A stretch of DNA of 64,000 nt from Streptomyces sp. CC228A. GTDB lineage: Bacteria; Actinomycetota; Actinomycetes; Streptomycetales; Streptomycetaceae. Position numbers and translations under genes: made by a program. Position 1 is the first letter of the stretch, and the number at the start of each line of letters is the position of its first letter. The stretch lies in assembly GCF_021390935.1 (NCBI RefSeq), contig NZ_JAJPUI010000008.1, positions 124,001 to 188,000 of the forward strand, read 5' to 3'. Below the pieces are notes generated by a model that saw nothing but the letters and a program-made list of their open reading frames with translations, ran no database searches and had not been told where the DNA came from. Below are positions 46,519 through 54,967 of this stretch, piece by piece.

Positions 46519-46549
46519 CGGGCCGGGCGCCGTCAGAGCGCCCGGCCCG
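46519..46549. terminator. Bidirectional hairpin terminator
   Basis: A perfect 12-bp inverted repeat CGGGCCGGGCGC / GCGCCCGGCCCG with a 7-nt loop (CGTCAGA). The loop contains the stop codon of the minus-strand methyltransferase, and the left arm starts 5 nt after the LuxR-type gene ends. It should terminate both convergent transcripts. Confidence 0.8.
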
Positions 46550-47369
46550 GTTCCGGCTGCCGCTCGGCCTCCGGAGCCAGGTGCGTGACACGGAGCTTCG
46601 ACTGGCCGTGCGGCAGCCGCTCCCAGTCCTCCATGAACCGCGCCTCCAGGCCGTGCCGGCGTGCCAGCCGCACCAGGGTCTGCGTGCGGTAGTAGAAGTC
46701 CTCCCGCAGCACGTGGTGCTCGGCCCCCTCCGTACGGTCGAAGGTGAAGTCGAAGAAGCCGCCCGGCGCCAGCACCCGCCCCACGTGCGCCAGGCACTCG
46801 TCGATCACCTCCAGCGGCGAGTGCGAGAACACGCTGTGCGCGTGCACCACGGTGAACCAGTTGTCCGGCAGGAACTCCAGCCGCAGGTCGTCCACCGGTG
46901 TCAGGTACGGCATCTTGTCCTGGAGCCCGTAGCGGACCAGGGTCTTCTTCGCCTCGATCAGGATGTCCGGCGAGATGTCGATGCCGTAGTAGTGGCCGGG
47001 CTCCAGGTGCCGGATGAACCGCCAGCCCGCACGGAGGTTGCCGCAGCCGATCTCCAGCATCCGGTCCTGCGGCCGCAGCCCGTGGCCGACCAGGTAGTCG
47101 AACTGCATCCGGCCGATCTCCAGCCAGCGCTCCGCCGACGGGTTGCCGCCCACCGCCGCCTCCGGGCTGCGCGCCGTGTCGCTCGCCATCACCGCCCTGT
47201 AGTACGCCACATGGCTCTTGCGGTGCTTCAGTCCCAGCCACGCGTCCCGCGCGGCCCGCCGCGCGTACGGCAGGACCCGGCCCGGGTGCCGCAGCGCGTA
47301 CCGCAACCGGTAGCCCGCCCGTGAACGGTTCCGCGCCACCCTCGCCTCGGGGTTTCCCGTTCCCGGCAT
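46533..47369 (-). CDS. Class I SAM-dependent methyltransferase
   Basis: A 278-aa protein; ATG 47369 has GGGAGGG upstream. After a basic N-terminus the Rossmann fold begins near residue 103 with motif I MLEIGCGNLRAGWRFI, acidic motif II YGIDISPDILIEA, then VVHAHSVFSHSP and LAPGGFFDFTFDR, as in Methyltransf_11/25 enzymes. SAM binding is clear, the acceptor is not. The N-terminal RHPGRVLPYARRAARDAW resembles enzymes near polysaccharide or glycosylation genes, but none is here. It converges with the LuxR-type gene. Confidence 0.88.
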   Translation of the reverse strand: MPGTGNPEARVARNRSRAGYRLRYALRHPGRVLPYARRAARDAWLGLKHRKSHVAYYRAVMASDTARSPEAAVGGNPSAERWLEIGRMQFDYLVGHGLRPQDRMLEIGCGNLRAGWRFIRHLEPGHYYGIDISPDILIEAKKTLVRYGLQDKMPYLTPVDDLRLEFLPDNWFTVVHAHSVFSHSPLEVIDECLAHVGRVLAPGGFFDFTFDRTEGAEHHVLREDFYYRTQTLVRLARRHGLEARFMEDWERLPHGQSKLRVTHLAPEAERQPEPGRAL

Positions 47370-47574
47370 GGCACCCTCCCTGCTCCGACCTCGTATGACG
47401 CCCCCAACCGTGCACCCGGGACCGCGGAAGGCCCCGCCGCGGCGCGTCAGCAGGCCGGGACGGCACCCGTAAGAGGGGCCGCGGATACGCCGACCGGGTG
47501 ACGGCGCGCCGCGGCCGCTGACGCCGGGGCGCCCCGTACCGCTCGCAGCGAACTGCCGGGCAGGCGAAGCGGTC

Positions 47575-48261
47575 CTACCAGTGGGCCGGGCGGCGCAGCC
47601 CGGCCGGCAGCCGCGTGGACCCGTCGCCGCGCGCCCCGTCCACCTGAGCCTGCGTCACGAACAGCGCGCCCCGCAGCCGCGCCCCCATCAGGTCGGCGCC
47701 CCGGTGGTCCTTGCGGCGCCCCGGCACCGAGGCCCGCACCAGCTCACTCGCCCCTCCCAGCAGCACGCCCAGGGCGGCCCGCTCGGCGGCCACGTCCGCG
47801 CGGAGCACCGACTCCGCGTCGCCCCGGGTCAGCGCCTCGATCCGATCGTACGCCCGGCGCAGCTCCCCGCGGACCGGCCCGGCGGCCGCCAGGTCCAGGG
47901 CCTCGGCGGCGTACCGCAGCAGCTCCTGCAACTGCCGCATCACCGGGAACACCTCGTACATCCGCCGCGCGGAGTCCGGCTCCTCCCGCCACCCGCGGCC
48001 GCCGAAGGTCACCTGGGACACCTTCTGGCCCGCGCCGAAGCAGTCGTACACCGTGCAGCCCGGATAGCCGCTGTCACGCAGCCGGTCGTGGATCCCGCAC
48101 CGGTAGTCGTCCCGCAGATGGCCGCACGGGGTGCCCGCCGGCTTGTCGGCCGCGAAGTCGGCGGACCGGGAGAAGGGAAGCGCCACGCAGCACAGCCCGA
48201 AGCAGCTGCCGCAGTCGGCGCGGAGGTCGGGGCGGTCGGCGGGCGGCGGCTGCGGCGACAA
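47575..48261 (-). CDS. Cys-rich protein with a vestigial pentapeptide-repeat tail
   Basis: A 228-aa protein; TTG 48261 has GAGGAG 10 nt upstream. The N-terminus carries a cysteine cluster (DCGSCFGLCCVALPF, GTPCGHL, RCGIHDRL, PGCTVYDCFGAG) suggestive of an Fe-S or zinc site. The middle is helical. The end, RGADLMGARLRGALFVTQAQ, is a pentapeptide-repeat segment reduced to about two units, followed by TRLPAGLRRPAHW. Related Streptomyces proteins, as I recall them, have many more ALxx repeats, so this tail looks contracted. It lies downstream of the conservon on the same strand; the function is unknown. Confidence 0.75.
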   Translation of the reverse strand: MSPQPPPADRPDLRADCGSCFGLCCVALPFSRSADFAADKPAGTPCGHLRDDYRCGIHDRLRDSGYPGCTVYDCFGAGQKVSQVTFGGRGWREEPDSARRMYEVFPVMRQLQELLRYAAEALDLAAAGPVRGELRRAYDRIEALTRGDAESVLRADVAAERAALGVLLGGASELVRASVPGRRKDHRGADLMGARLRGALFVTQAQVDGARGDGSTRLPAGLRRPAHW

Positions 48262-48385
48262 GGCGGCTGTGCTCCTCGGCAGGGCGTACGGGAAGGCGGC
48301 CCCGCCCCCAGGGCGGCGGGTGCACGGCGGCCCCCATTGTCCCCGCCCGGCCGCCCGTCCCGCGGAGGGGGCCCGCGCCCGGGGC

Positions 48386-48982
48386 TCAGCAGGCCGCCGT
48401 GTCCCGGGTCTTCGCGATCACCCGGTCCAGCAGGGCCAGCAGCACGTCCCGGGCGTCGGCGCGGACCCGTGCGTCCAGCATCAGGACCGGCGTCCCAGGG
48501 TCGCGCAGCCGCAGCGCGGCCCTGATCTCGTCCGCCGTGTAGGCCTGCTCCCCGTCGAAGCAGTTGGCCCCGACCACGAACGGCAGGCCCCGGCTCTCGA
48601 AGAAGTCGACCGCGGGGAAACTGCGGTCCAGCCGCCGGGTGTCCACCAGCACCACGGCCCCGAGGGCGCCGTTCAGCAGGTCGTCCCACATGAACCAGAA
48701 GCGCTCCTGGCCGGGTGTGCCGAAGAGGTACAGCACCACGCCCGCGTCGGCCAGCGTGATCCGGCCGAAGTCCATCGCCACGGTCGTCGACGCCTTGGCC
48801 TCGATGCCGTCGAGGTCGTCGACGCCGACGCCCGCGGCCGTCAGCCGCTCCTCCGTGCGCAGCGGCTCGATCTCCGAGACCGTCTCGACCAGGGTCGTCT
48901 TGCCGACCCCGAAGCCCCCGGCGACGAGGAGCTTGACGGGCGTCGGTTCCTGGCTGGCGTATCCGGGGTCATATCCGGGCAA
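48386..48982 (-). CDS. cvnD: Conservon GTPase CvnD
   Basis: A 198-aa small Ras-like GTPase of the CvnD family: P-loop GGFGVGKTT, switch region with FGRITL, G3 FGTPGQERFWF and G4-like NCFDGEQ. CvnD proteins associate with the membrane complex formed by CvnA-C and cycle with GTP. The start is TTG 48982, overlapping the end of cvnC by 14 bp, which implies coupled translation. Confidence 0.92.
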   Translation of the reverse strand: MPGYDPGYASQEPTPVKLLVAGGFGVGKTTLVETVSEIEPLRTEERLTAAGVGVDDLDGIEAKASTTVAMDFGRITLADAGVVLYLFGTPGQERFWFMWDDLLNGALGAVVLVDTRRLDRSFPAVDFFESRGLPFVVGANCFDGEQAYTADEIRAALRLRDPGTPVLMLDARVRADARDVLLALLDRVIAKTRDTAAC

Positions 48983-49331
48983 GGTTGTCCCTGATTCTCA
49001 TGAGCAGGTGGACGTTGGTGGTCTCGGCGCCCTCCAGCGGGGGCCGGTGGTGGATGAGCCCGCGGTCCGCGAGCTCCCCGAGCAGCAGCGCCATCGGGGT
49101 CAGCCGCATCCCCATGCGCGCCGCCAGTTCCGCGACCGCGCGGCCGGCCGGTGCCGGACACAGGTCCAGCACGGCCTGCCACTCGCTGGGCAGGCCGTCG
49201 CGCGCCCCCGCACCGGCCGCCGCCGTGATGGTGGTGTCCATGCTGAGGACCGTCCGCGGCGCTGTCGTACGGCCGTCGGTCAGCGCGTACAAGCGGGTCC
49301 GGCGGCCGGGGCGGCGCGGCTCCTGCGGCAT
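48969..49331 (-). CDS. cvnC: Conservon protein CvnC (DUF742)
   Basis: A 120-aa protein: RTRLYALTDGRT at the N-terminus, LPSEWQAVLDLCPAPAGRAV in the middle and the winged-helix-like GELADRGLIHHRPP followed by LLMRIRDNLARI at the end are characteristic of DUF742. ATG 49331 shares its A with the cvnB stop (TAATG), so reinitiation is expected. It is thought to bridge CvnB and CvnD; its DNA-binding capacity is unproven. Confidence 0.92.
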   Translation of the reverse strand: MPQEPRRPGRRTRLYALTDGRTTAPRTVLSMDTTITAAAGAGARDGLPSEWQAVLDLCPAPAGRAVAELAARMGMRLTPMALLLGELADRGLIHHRPPLEGAETTNVHLLMRIRDNLARI

Positions 49332-49732
49332 TACGAGGCGGGGGACTGGACGCGGTCCGGGGTGCCCAGCCACTCGCCGAGCGCCTGCGCGGTCCGCACC
49401 GCCTCGCCGCCCAGCTCGCCGAGCCGGGCCTTGCGGTTGGTGACGACGATGAGGGTGCTGCCCTCGCCGCAGCCCACGATGCACAGGTAGCGGTCGTCCA
49501 TCTCGACGAGCTGGCGGATCACCCGGCCGCCGTCGATCTCGCGGGAGATCGCCCGCATCGTGGCGGCGATGCCCGACGAGGCGGCGGCGATGCGCTCCGC
49601 CTGGGGGCGGTCCAGCAGGTAGGCGCTGAGCTTGATGCCGTCGTTGGACAGCAGGACGGCGCCCTGGATGCCGGCGATCCTGCTCAGGTTGTTGTCCAGG
49701 ACGCTGTAGATCATGTCGTTCGCTGTGGTCAT
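49331..49732 (-). CDS. cvnB: Conservon roadblock protein CvnB
   Basis: A 133-aa roadblock/LC7 protein: VLDNNLSRIAGIQGAVLLSNDGIKLS (read in two parts), ERIAAASSGIAATMRAI, and GCGEGSTLIVVTNRKARLGELG. It is an adaptor or GTPase-activating-like partner of CvnD in conservons. ATG 49732 overlaps the cvnA stop by 4 bp (ATGA). Length and motifs are normal. Confidence 0.93.
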   Translation of the reverse strand: MTTANDMIYSVLDNNLSRIAGIQGAVLLSNDGIKLSAYLLDRPQAERIAAASSGIAATMRAISREIDGGRVIRQLVEMDDRYLCIVGCGEGSTLIVVTNRKARLGELGGEAVRTAQALGEWLGTPDRVQSPAS

Positions 49733-52281
49733 CGCTGATCCTGTCGGAGTTCGTCTTCGGCTTTCCTGGTGCCGTCTTCGTACTCGGCCCAGGCGTCGGC
49801 CACCTCCTCGGGGGTGGCCGTGTCGGGGCTGTCGTCCGGCGCGGGGGTCCCGGTCCTGAGCTGCTCGGCCATGTGCGTCTGCGGCACCCGCTCCGGCAGC
49901 GGCGGGCGGGTGGCGCCGCCCCGCGGCGGCTGCCGCAGGAGGGCCGCGGCCGCCGGGGCGGCCCGCGGGGGCACCACGCGCAGCACGGGCTCCTTCGGCG
50001 CGGACGTGGCCGCGGGCGCCGCTTGCGGCTCGGCCGCGGGTTCCGGCAGGGGAGCGGGCACCTCGGGCGCCGGCTGCGCCGGCGGCGTCACCCGGGCGCC
50101 CCGGCCCGTGTCGGCCCCGCTCTCCACCAGGAGCAGGCCCGGGAGGACCACCACGGCCGAGGTGCCGCCGAACACCGACCGGCGCAGCGTCACCGTGGCC
50201 CCCAGCTGGTCGGCGAGGTGCCCGACCACGAACAGGCCCAGCCGGTGGGCGTTCTCGGCCAGCACCGCGTACGGAGGCGCCGAGTGCAGCCGGGCGTTCA
50301 TCTCCGCGTACCGCTCCGCCGACACCCGCGGCCCGCGGTCCTCCACCTCGACCGACAGGCCGTCGGCCACCCGCTCCGCCCGGATGACGACCCGGGAGCG
50401 GGGCGGCGAGAACCGGGTGGCGTTGTCCAGCAGCTCCGCCAGCAGGTGGCTGACCTGGCTGATGACCCGCGCCTCCACGGCGACCTCGTCCAGCGCCTGG
50501 CGGTCGATGCGGCGGAAGTCCTCCACCTCGGCGGCGGCCTCCCGCAGCAGGTCCGCCACGCGCATCGGCTCGGTGTGCGGGTCCTGGATCTCGCCGCCCG
50601 CGAGGATGAGCAGGTTCTCGATCTGCCGCCGCATGCCGACGGTGAGCTGGTCGGCCCGCATGAGCCGGGCGAGCAGCGCCTCGTCGGAACCGAACGCGTC
50701 CTGGAGCTCCTCGGTCAGGGTGAGCTGCCGGCTGACGAGGTTGCCGGTGCGGGAGGCGATGCCGGCCGCGAACAGCCCGAACCCGTGCCGCTCCGCCGCC
50801 AGCTGGCGGTGCCCCTCGACGGACACGGCGACCACCCGGGCGAAGGCGTCGCTGATCCTGCCCACCTCGTCCTGCTCCCCGCGCTCGGCGGGCAGCGCTC
50901 CCTCGTCGACGGGGCGGCCCTGCTGGAGCCTGTCCACCACGTCCGGCAGGGTCTGCTCGGCGACGGTCACCGTGCGGTCGTGCAGCAGGCGCAGCCGCCG
51001 CAGCACCGACCGGGTGGTGGCCGCCACGAGGAGCACCACCAGCACCAGCGCCCCGCCGCTCAGGGAGACCAGCCACAGCACGCCGGTCTCCAGGTCCGCG
51101 GCCTTGGCGTCGGCGTGCGCCAGGAGCCCCTGGATCCGGGACCTGTTCAGCGCGTCGACCTCTGCCGACCAGGTGCTGTGCGCCACCTGCCAGCGGGTGA
51201 CGTCCTGAGGCAGCCGCACCCGGTGCGCGTCGAGCTCGTGATCGGTGAGGACGTGGTCCTCGATGCGGGTCTTCGCCTGCCAGGCGGGCGAGCCCGCGAG
51301 GTCCGCGTAGCGGCCGCTGTTCTCGGGGGGCAGGTACGGCACGATCCACCGGTCGAAGAGGTGCCGGTGCGCCCCGACCGCGTTGACGAAGTCCGCGAAC
51401 CGCGCGGTGCTCAGCTCCCGGGAGGGCCCGGCGAGCGCGATGGCGGTGTCCTCCTGGGCGAGCATCTCGGACGCCGAGAACAGGGTGACGACGACCTGGC
51501 TCTCCTGGATGAGGCCGGTGTCCTCGGTGTGGCCGAAGGCGTCCTGGTAGAAGCGGATCGTCTGGCTGATGACCCCCGTGTAGAACGCGACCGTGCTGTC
51601 GGGGCCGCTGATGCGGGCGTCGGCGCGCTCGCGGTGGGCAGGCAGCTCGTCCAAGCCCTCCAGGATCTCCTGGAGGCGGCGCTCCGCCTGCTCGGAGCCG
51701 GCCGGATGCGCGGCCGTCGCCTCCCGGAAGGCGTCCGCCGCACGGTCGGTGGCCGCGCGCCGGGTGCGCAGCGACTGGTCGGAGACCGACAGCCCGGCCC
51801 AGCCGCCCGCGGTGGCCACGCGCTCCGCCTGCAGCTCGGTGAGCAGTTCGTAGAGCGGCAGCCCGATGCGCTCGCCCGCGGCGACGTCCGCGCGCAGGTG
51901 CGCGGACTGCTCCAGGAGCCGCTGGGCGGTCACGGTGACCTGGGTGGCCATCGCACCCGTGGGGACGATGGCGAGCAGGACGAGGAGCGTGCGCAGGCGC
52001 AGTCTGCGGCGCAGGCGCGGGGCGCGGCGCCGGCGCCGCGGGGGCGGCGGCGGGCCCGGCGCGCCTTCGGGTTCCATGGGAGACAGCATCGGCCCTCGGG
52101 AACGGTGCGGGACGGGGAGCGGTCCGGTCGACCGGTGCGGCTCCGCCCTGGCAGGGGCGGTGGGGGAGGGCCGGTCCGGTTCCGGTGGGGCGTGGGGGTG
52201 CTGATCATAACCAGCCATACGCCGTTCGGGTGAGGTTGCGTCAGTGATCGGAGCGTGGTAATCTGCGTACGTTTGGTCCAT
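49729..52281 (-). CDS. cvnA: Conservon sensor kinase-like protein CvnA
   Basis: About 850 aa from ATG 52281; ATG 52218 and 52077 are alternatives because no good Shine-Dalgarno is seen. A Pro/Arg-rich cytoplasmic head is followed by a membrane helix (LLVLLAIVPTGAMA), an extracellular nitrate/nitrite-sensing-like (NIT) domain of about 300 residues (PLYELLTELQAERVATAGG), a second helix (SLSGGALVLVVLLVAA) and a HAMP-like segment. Then comes a histidine-kinase ATPase domain with N box LLAELLDNATRFSPPRS and VVGHLADQLGATVTL. The usual phospho-accepting His motif is not evident, as in other CvnA proteins. The C-terminal ~120 residues are Pro/Ala-rich. Confidence 0.9.
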   Translation of the reverse strand: MDQTYADYHAPITDATSPERRMAGYDQHPHAPPEPDRPSPTAPARAEPHRSTGPLPVPHRSRGPMLSPMEPEGAPGPPPPPRRRRRAPRLRRRLRLRTLLVLLAIVPTGAMATQVTVTAQRLLEQSAHLRADVAAGERIGLPLYELLTELQAERVATAGGWAGLSVSDQSLRTRRAATDRAADAFREATAAHPAGSEQAERRLQEILEGLDELPAHRERADARISGPDSTVAFYTGVISQTIRFYQDAFGHTEDTGLIQESQVVVTLFSASEMLAQEDTAIALAGPSRELSTARFADFVNAVGAHRHLFDRWIVPYLPPENSGRYADLAGSPAWQAKTRIEDHVLTDHELDAHRVRLPQDVTRWQVAHSTWSAEVDALNRSRIQGLLAHADAKAADLETGVLWLVSLSGGALVLVVLLVAATTRSVLRRLRLLHDRTVTVAEQTLPDVVDRLQQGRPVDEGALPAERGEQDEVGRISDAFARVVAVSVEGHRQLAAERHGFGLFAAGIASRTGNLVSRQLTLTEELQDAFGSDEALLARLMRADQLTVGMRRQIENLLILAGGEIQDPHTEPMRVADLLREAAAEVEDFRRIDRQALDEVAVEARVISQVSHLLAELLDNATRFSPPRSRVVIRAERVADGLSVEVEDRGPRVSAERYAEMNARLHSAPPYAVLAENAHRLGLFVVGHLADQLGATVTLRRSVFGGTSAVVVLPGLLLVESGADTGRGARVTPPAQPAPEVPAPLPEPAAEPQAAPAATSAPKEPVLRVVPPRAAPAAAALLRQPPRGGATRPPLPERVPQTHMAEQLRTGTPAPDDSPDTATPEEVADAWAEYEDGTRKAEDELRQDQR

Positions 52282-52481
52282 GTCGTTGTCGTGCCGTTGC
52301 CGAGCCGAGTCCGTTTCGACGCCCGGCAGGTACGCCGGCCGCCCGTCAGGGGCGGGCGGGGCGTCACCCGGGTGGGTGGGCCGGCCTTGGCGATCCGCGA
52401 CGGCACCCGGGAAGCTCTCCGCTGACGGCGGGCCACAAACCCGGGGCGGGCCCCCGTGACGACCGCGGGACGGGCGGAACG

Positions 52482-53716
52482 ATGACGCGGGAGCACCGGA
52501 GCGGATACGGAGCCGGGCTGCGGGAGGCCGTCGCGGCCCCGGGGACGACACCGCTGACCGGCGTGTACGACCTGCACTCGGCGTCGCCGGAGGCGCGCCA
52601 CTGCGACGGGCTGTCCGTGTCCGGATCCGGCTTCGCCGCCTCGTACTGCGGCCTGCCCGACATCGGCTCCGTCGCGTGGCCGGACACGGTCGCGTTCGTG
52701 GAGCGGCTGCCCGGCGCCCTGCCGGACGTGTACCTCCTCGCGGACATCGACGACGGCTACGCCGGCACCGGCGTCACCTGCCACGTGGTGCGGCGGCTCG
52801 AATGCTGCGGAGCCCCCGGGATCGTGCGGGAGGACCGGTCGCGGCCGCGCCGCTGCGGGCACGCCGAAGGCCGGCAGGTCCTGCCGCTGGACACGTATCC
52901 GGTCAAGCTGACCGGGTCCTCGACGGCGGGGGCGACCTGCTCGTGGTGGCCCGCACCGACGCCGTGGAGGCCACCGAGATCCTCCGCCGGGCGGCCGCCC
53001 TCGCCAGGACCGGCGCCGGCGTCGTCCTGGTCGACGGCGTGCGCTCGGTCGACGCGATCCGCCGGATCCGCGACGTGACGGGCGACAAGCCGCTGCTGTC
53101 CCACCAGATCGTCGGCGGGACCTCGCCCCGGCTGCCGCTCTCGGAACCCACCGCGCTCGGCGTCGACATGGCGATCCACAGCACGCCCTGCTGTTTCGCC
53201 GCGCACCAGGCCATCGAGCAGGCCCTCACCGGGCTCAAGGAGTCCGACGGCCGCCTGCCCGGCGGGCCGGAACCCGTCGGGGTGCGCGCCTCCACACGAC
53301 TGCCGGAGGACGACCTGCGCCGCCCCGCCAGCGGTACAGCGCGGCCGGCCCCGCGACCCGCAGACCGGCGGCCGCACCGGGCCGCCCCCGACCGCAGCCG
53401 GCGTGCGGACCTCCACGGGGGCGCCGAGCCCCTCCACCGCGACGCTCACCACGGCGTCGTGGCCGCAGCAGCGGACGTCCGGCACCGCCTGCGCCCGGCT
53501 CGCCGGGGCACGGCCGCGCGGCCAGGACCGGATCCGCGCCCTGCCGCGGGGAGGAGGCCGCGCGCCGGCCGGATGTCCGGCCTTGGCGTCTCCCATCGGA
53601 CCGCCTCCGCCGCGCCCCCAGCCGACCGCGCCGCTTCCGCCGCTGCCGCGCCGCCGCCTGACGGGGCGCGGTGGGCGACCGGCGCGGCCGGCGGCGGTGC
53701 CGGGTCCGGCAGGTGA
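52482..53716 (+). CDS. Isocitrate lyase/PEP mutase-family protein (frameshifted)
   Basis: Starts at ATG 52482. PLTGVYDLHSASPEARHCDG, YLLADIDDGYAGTG and RRCGHAEGRQVLP, with the KKCGH-like catalytic loop, belong to the ICL/PEP mutase barrel. At the G run 52914-52916 one base is missing; restoring it gives VKLTGVLDGGGDLLVVARTDA and continues through VVLVDGVRSVDAIRRI and KPLLSHQIVGG. DIDDGY replaces the family's DADTGYG. After about residue 265 the sequence becomes Arg/Pro/Ala-rich to a stop at 53716, longer than the usual ~250-290 aa, so the true C-terminus may be altered by another indel. It may be a carboxyvinyl-phosphonate/2-methylisocitrate lyase-like enzyme; the substrate is unknown. Confidence 0.65.
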
Positions 53717-53741
53717 GGCGGGTGGTGGCCGCCTCAGCCTT

Positions 53742-53776
53742 GCCGGGCGCCGCGCCCGCCAACGGGGGCGCCCGGC
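53742..53776 (-). terminator. Hairpin downstream of the DeoR gene
   Basis: A 10-bp perfect inverted repeat GCCGGGCGCC / GGCGCCCGGC around a 15-nt loop, 17 nt beyond the DeoR-type gene stop and 26 nt beyond the convergent ICL/PEP mutase stop. Confidence 0.6.
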
Positions 53777-53792
53777 GCACCCTCGGCGCTCC

Positions 53793-54590
53793 TCAGACGG
53801 TGACGACTCGGATGCCCGCCTCGGTGAGGAGCGCCGCCATGTCGGGGGCGAGCCCGGAATCGGTGACGAGCGTGTCGACCCGGTCGAGGCCGCAGATCCT
53901 GGCGAACGCGCGCCGGCCCATCTTCGACGAGTCCGTCGCGAGCACCACCGTGCGGGCCCGCTCGGCGAAGAGCCTGCTGACGCCTGCCTCGTCCTCGTGG
54001 TGGGTCATCACGCCGAACTGCGGGTCGACGCCGTCCACGCCGAGCACCGCGACATCCAGCACCACCTGGTGCAGGACGCCTTCGGTCAACGGGCCCACCA
54101 GTTCGTACGTCTGGGGGCGCGCCACCCCGCCGGTCAGCACGATCTTGAACTGCGGACGCACCGCCAACTCGCTCGCGATGTTCAGCGCGTTCGTGACGAC
54201 CGTGCACATCGGGCCGGAGGAGGCGTCGCCCCGCTCCACCGCCCCGCCCGCCCGGAGGGCGAGGGCCCGCGCCACCTCGGTGGTGGTCGTACCGCCGTTG
54301 AGGCCCACCACGTCCCCCGGACTCAGGAGGTCCGCCACGGCGCCCGCGATGCGCTGCTTCTCGGGGACGTGGCGGGACGACTTGTAGCGCAGCGGCAGTT
54401 CGTACGACACGCCGTGCGCGATCGCCCCTCCGCGCGTGCGGACCAGCAGCTTCTGCTCGGCCAGCTCGTCGAGGTCGCGCCGGATGGTCGCCGGCGAGAC
54501 CGCCACCGAGGCAGCGGCGTCATCGACGGCCAGCCTGCCGTCTGCCGCGAGCAGTTCCAGCAGCCTGCTCCACCGCTCCTGCTTGGACAT
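53793..54590 (-). CDS. DeoR-family sugar-metabolism repressor
   Basis: A 265-aa protein; ATG 54590 has GGAGGGG upstream. Residues 5-60 are a DeoR helix-turn-helix (RWSRLLELLAADGRLAVDD, SVAVSPATIRRDLDELAEQ). The rest is the DeoRC sugar-phosphate-binding domain: VVGLNGGTTTTEVARAL, VVTNALNIASEL, LTGGVARPQTYELVG, VLATDSSKMGRRAFARI. By family it binds a sugar phosphate and represses catabolic genes. It is divergent from a class II aldolase gene, the probable target, which suggests a tagatose- or fructose-phosphate ligand. Confidence 0.92.
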   Translation of the reverse strand: MSKQERWSRLLELLAADGRLAVDDAAASVAVSPATIRRDLDELAEQKLLVRTRGGAIAHGVSYELPLRYKSSRHVPEKQRIAGAVADLLSPGDVVGLNGGTTTTEVARALALRAGGAVERGDASSGPMCTVVTNALNIASELAVRPQFKIVLTGGVARPQTYELVGPLTEGVLHQVVLDVAVLGVDGVDPQFGVMTHHEDEAGVSRLFAERARTVVLATDSSKMGRRAFARICGLDRVDTLVTDSGLAPDMAALLTEAGIRVVTV

Positions 54591-54967
54591 GGGTCGCGTC
54601 CCCTCCGTGCCTGACTCCTGCGGTCGCGCACGGCGGTGCCGGGGCAGCCAGGGCGGCTGATCGGCATCTCGGCGGGTCCGCGCGGCCTTGATCGTAACGC
54701 CCGCCGGACTGCACCGTCCGGCACGGGCCTTCCGCCCCCGCTGCCCGCGTCCTTTGCCGGCGCCTTCTGGACGCGCCGGCCCCTGCGCCGGATACTGCAC
54801 TCGTCCCAGGTGACGCAAAACGCTTGATGGGACCCGATTTCACGCATGTTCAATCATAAGAGTGGCGCGGCGGCGGCGGGAACGCGCAATCCCGCCGGTC
54901 GTGACCGCAGCGCTCTGCTTGCCGTCGGCCCCGCGGCCGGCGTCCCACCACCGCACCGGGAGGACCC
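54591..54967. other. DeoR-aldolase divergent control region
   Basis: The sequence close to the aldolase gene is AT-richer than average (ACGCAAAACGCTTGATGGGA, GATTTCACGCATGTTCAATC, then ATAAGAG). That is where the aldolase promoter and DeoR operator should be, but I cannot define a confident -35/-10 pair or a clear repeat. A ribosome site GGGAGG is present before the aldolase ATG. Confidence 0.5.
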
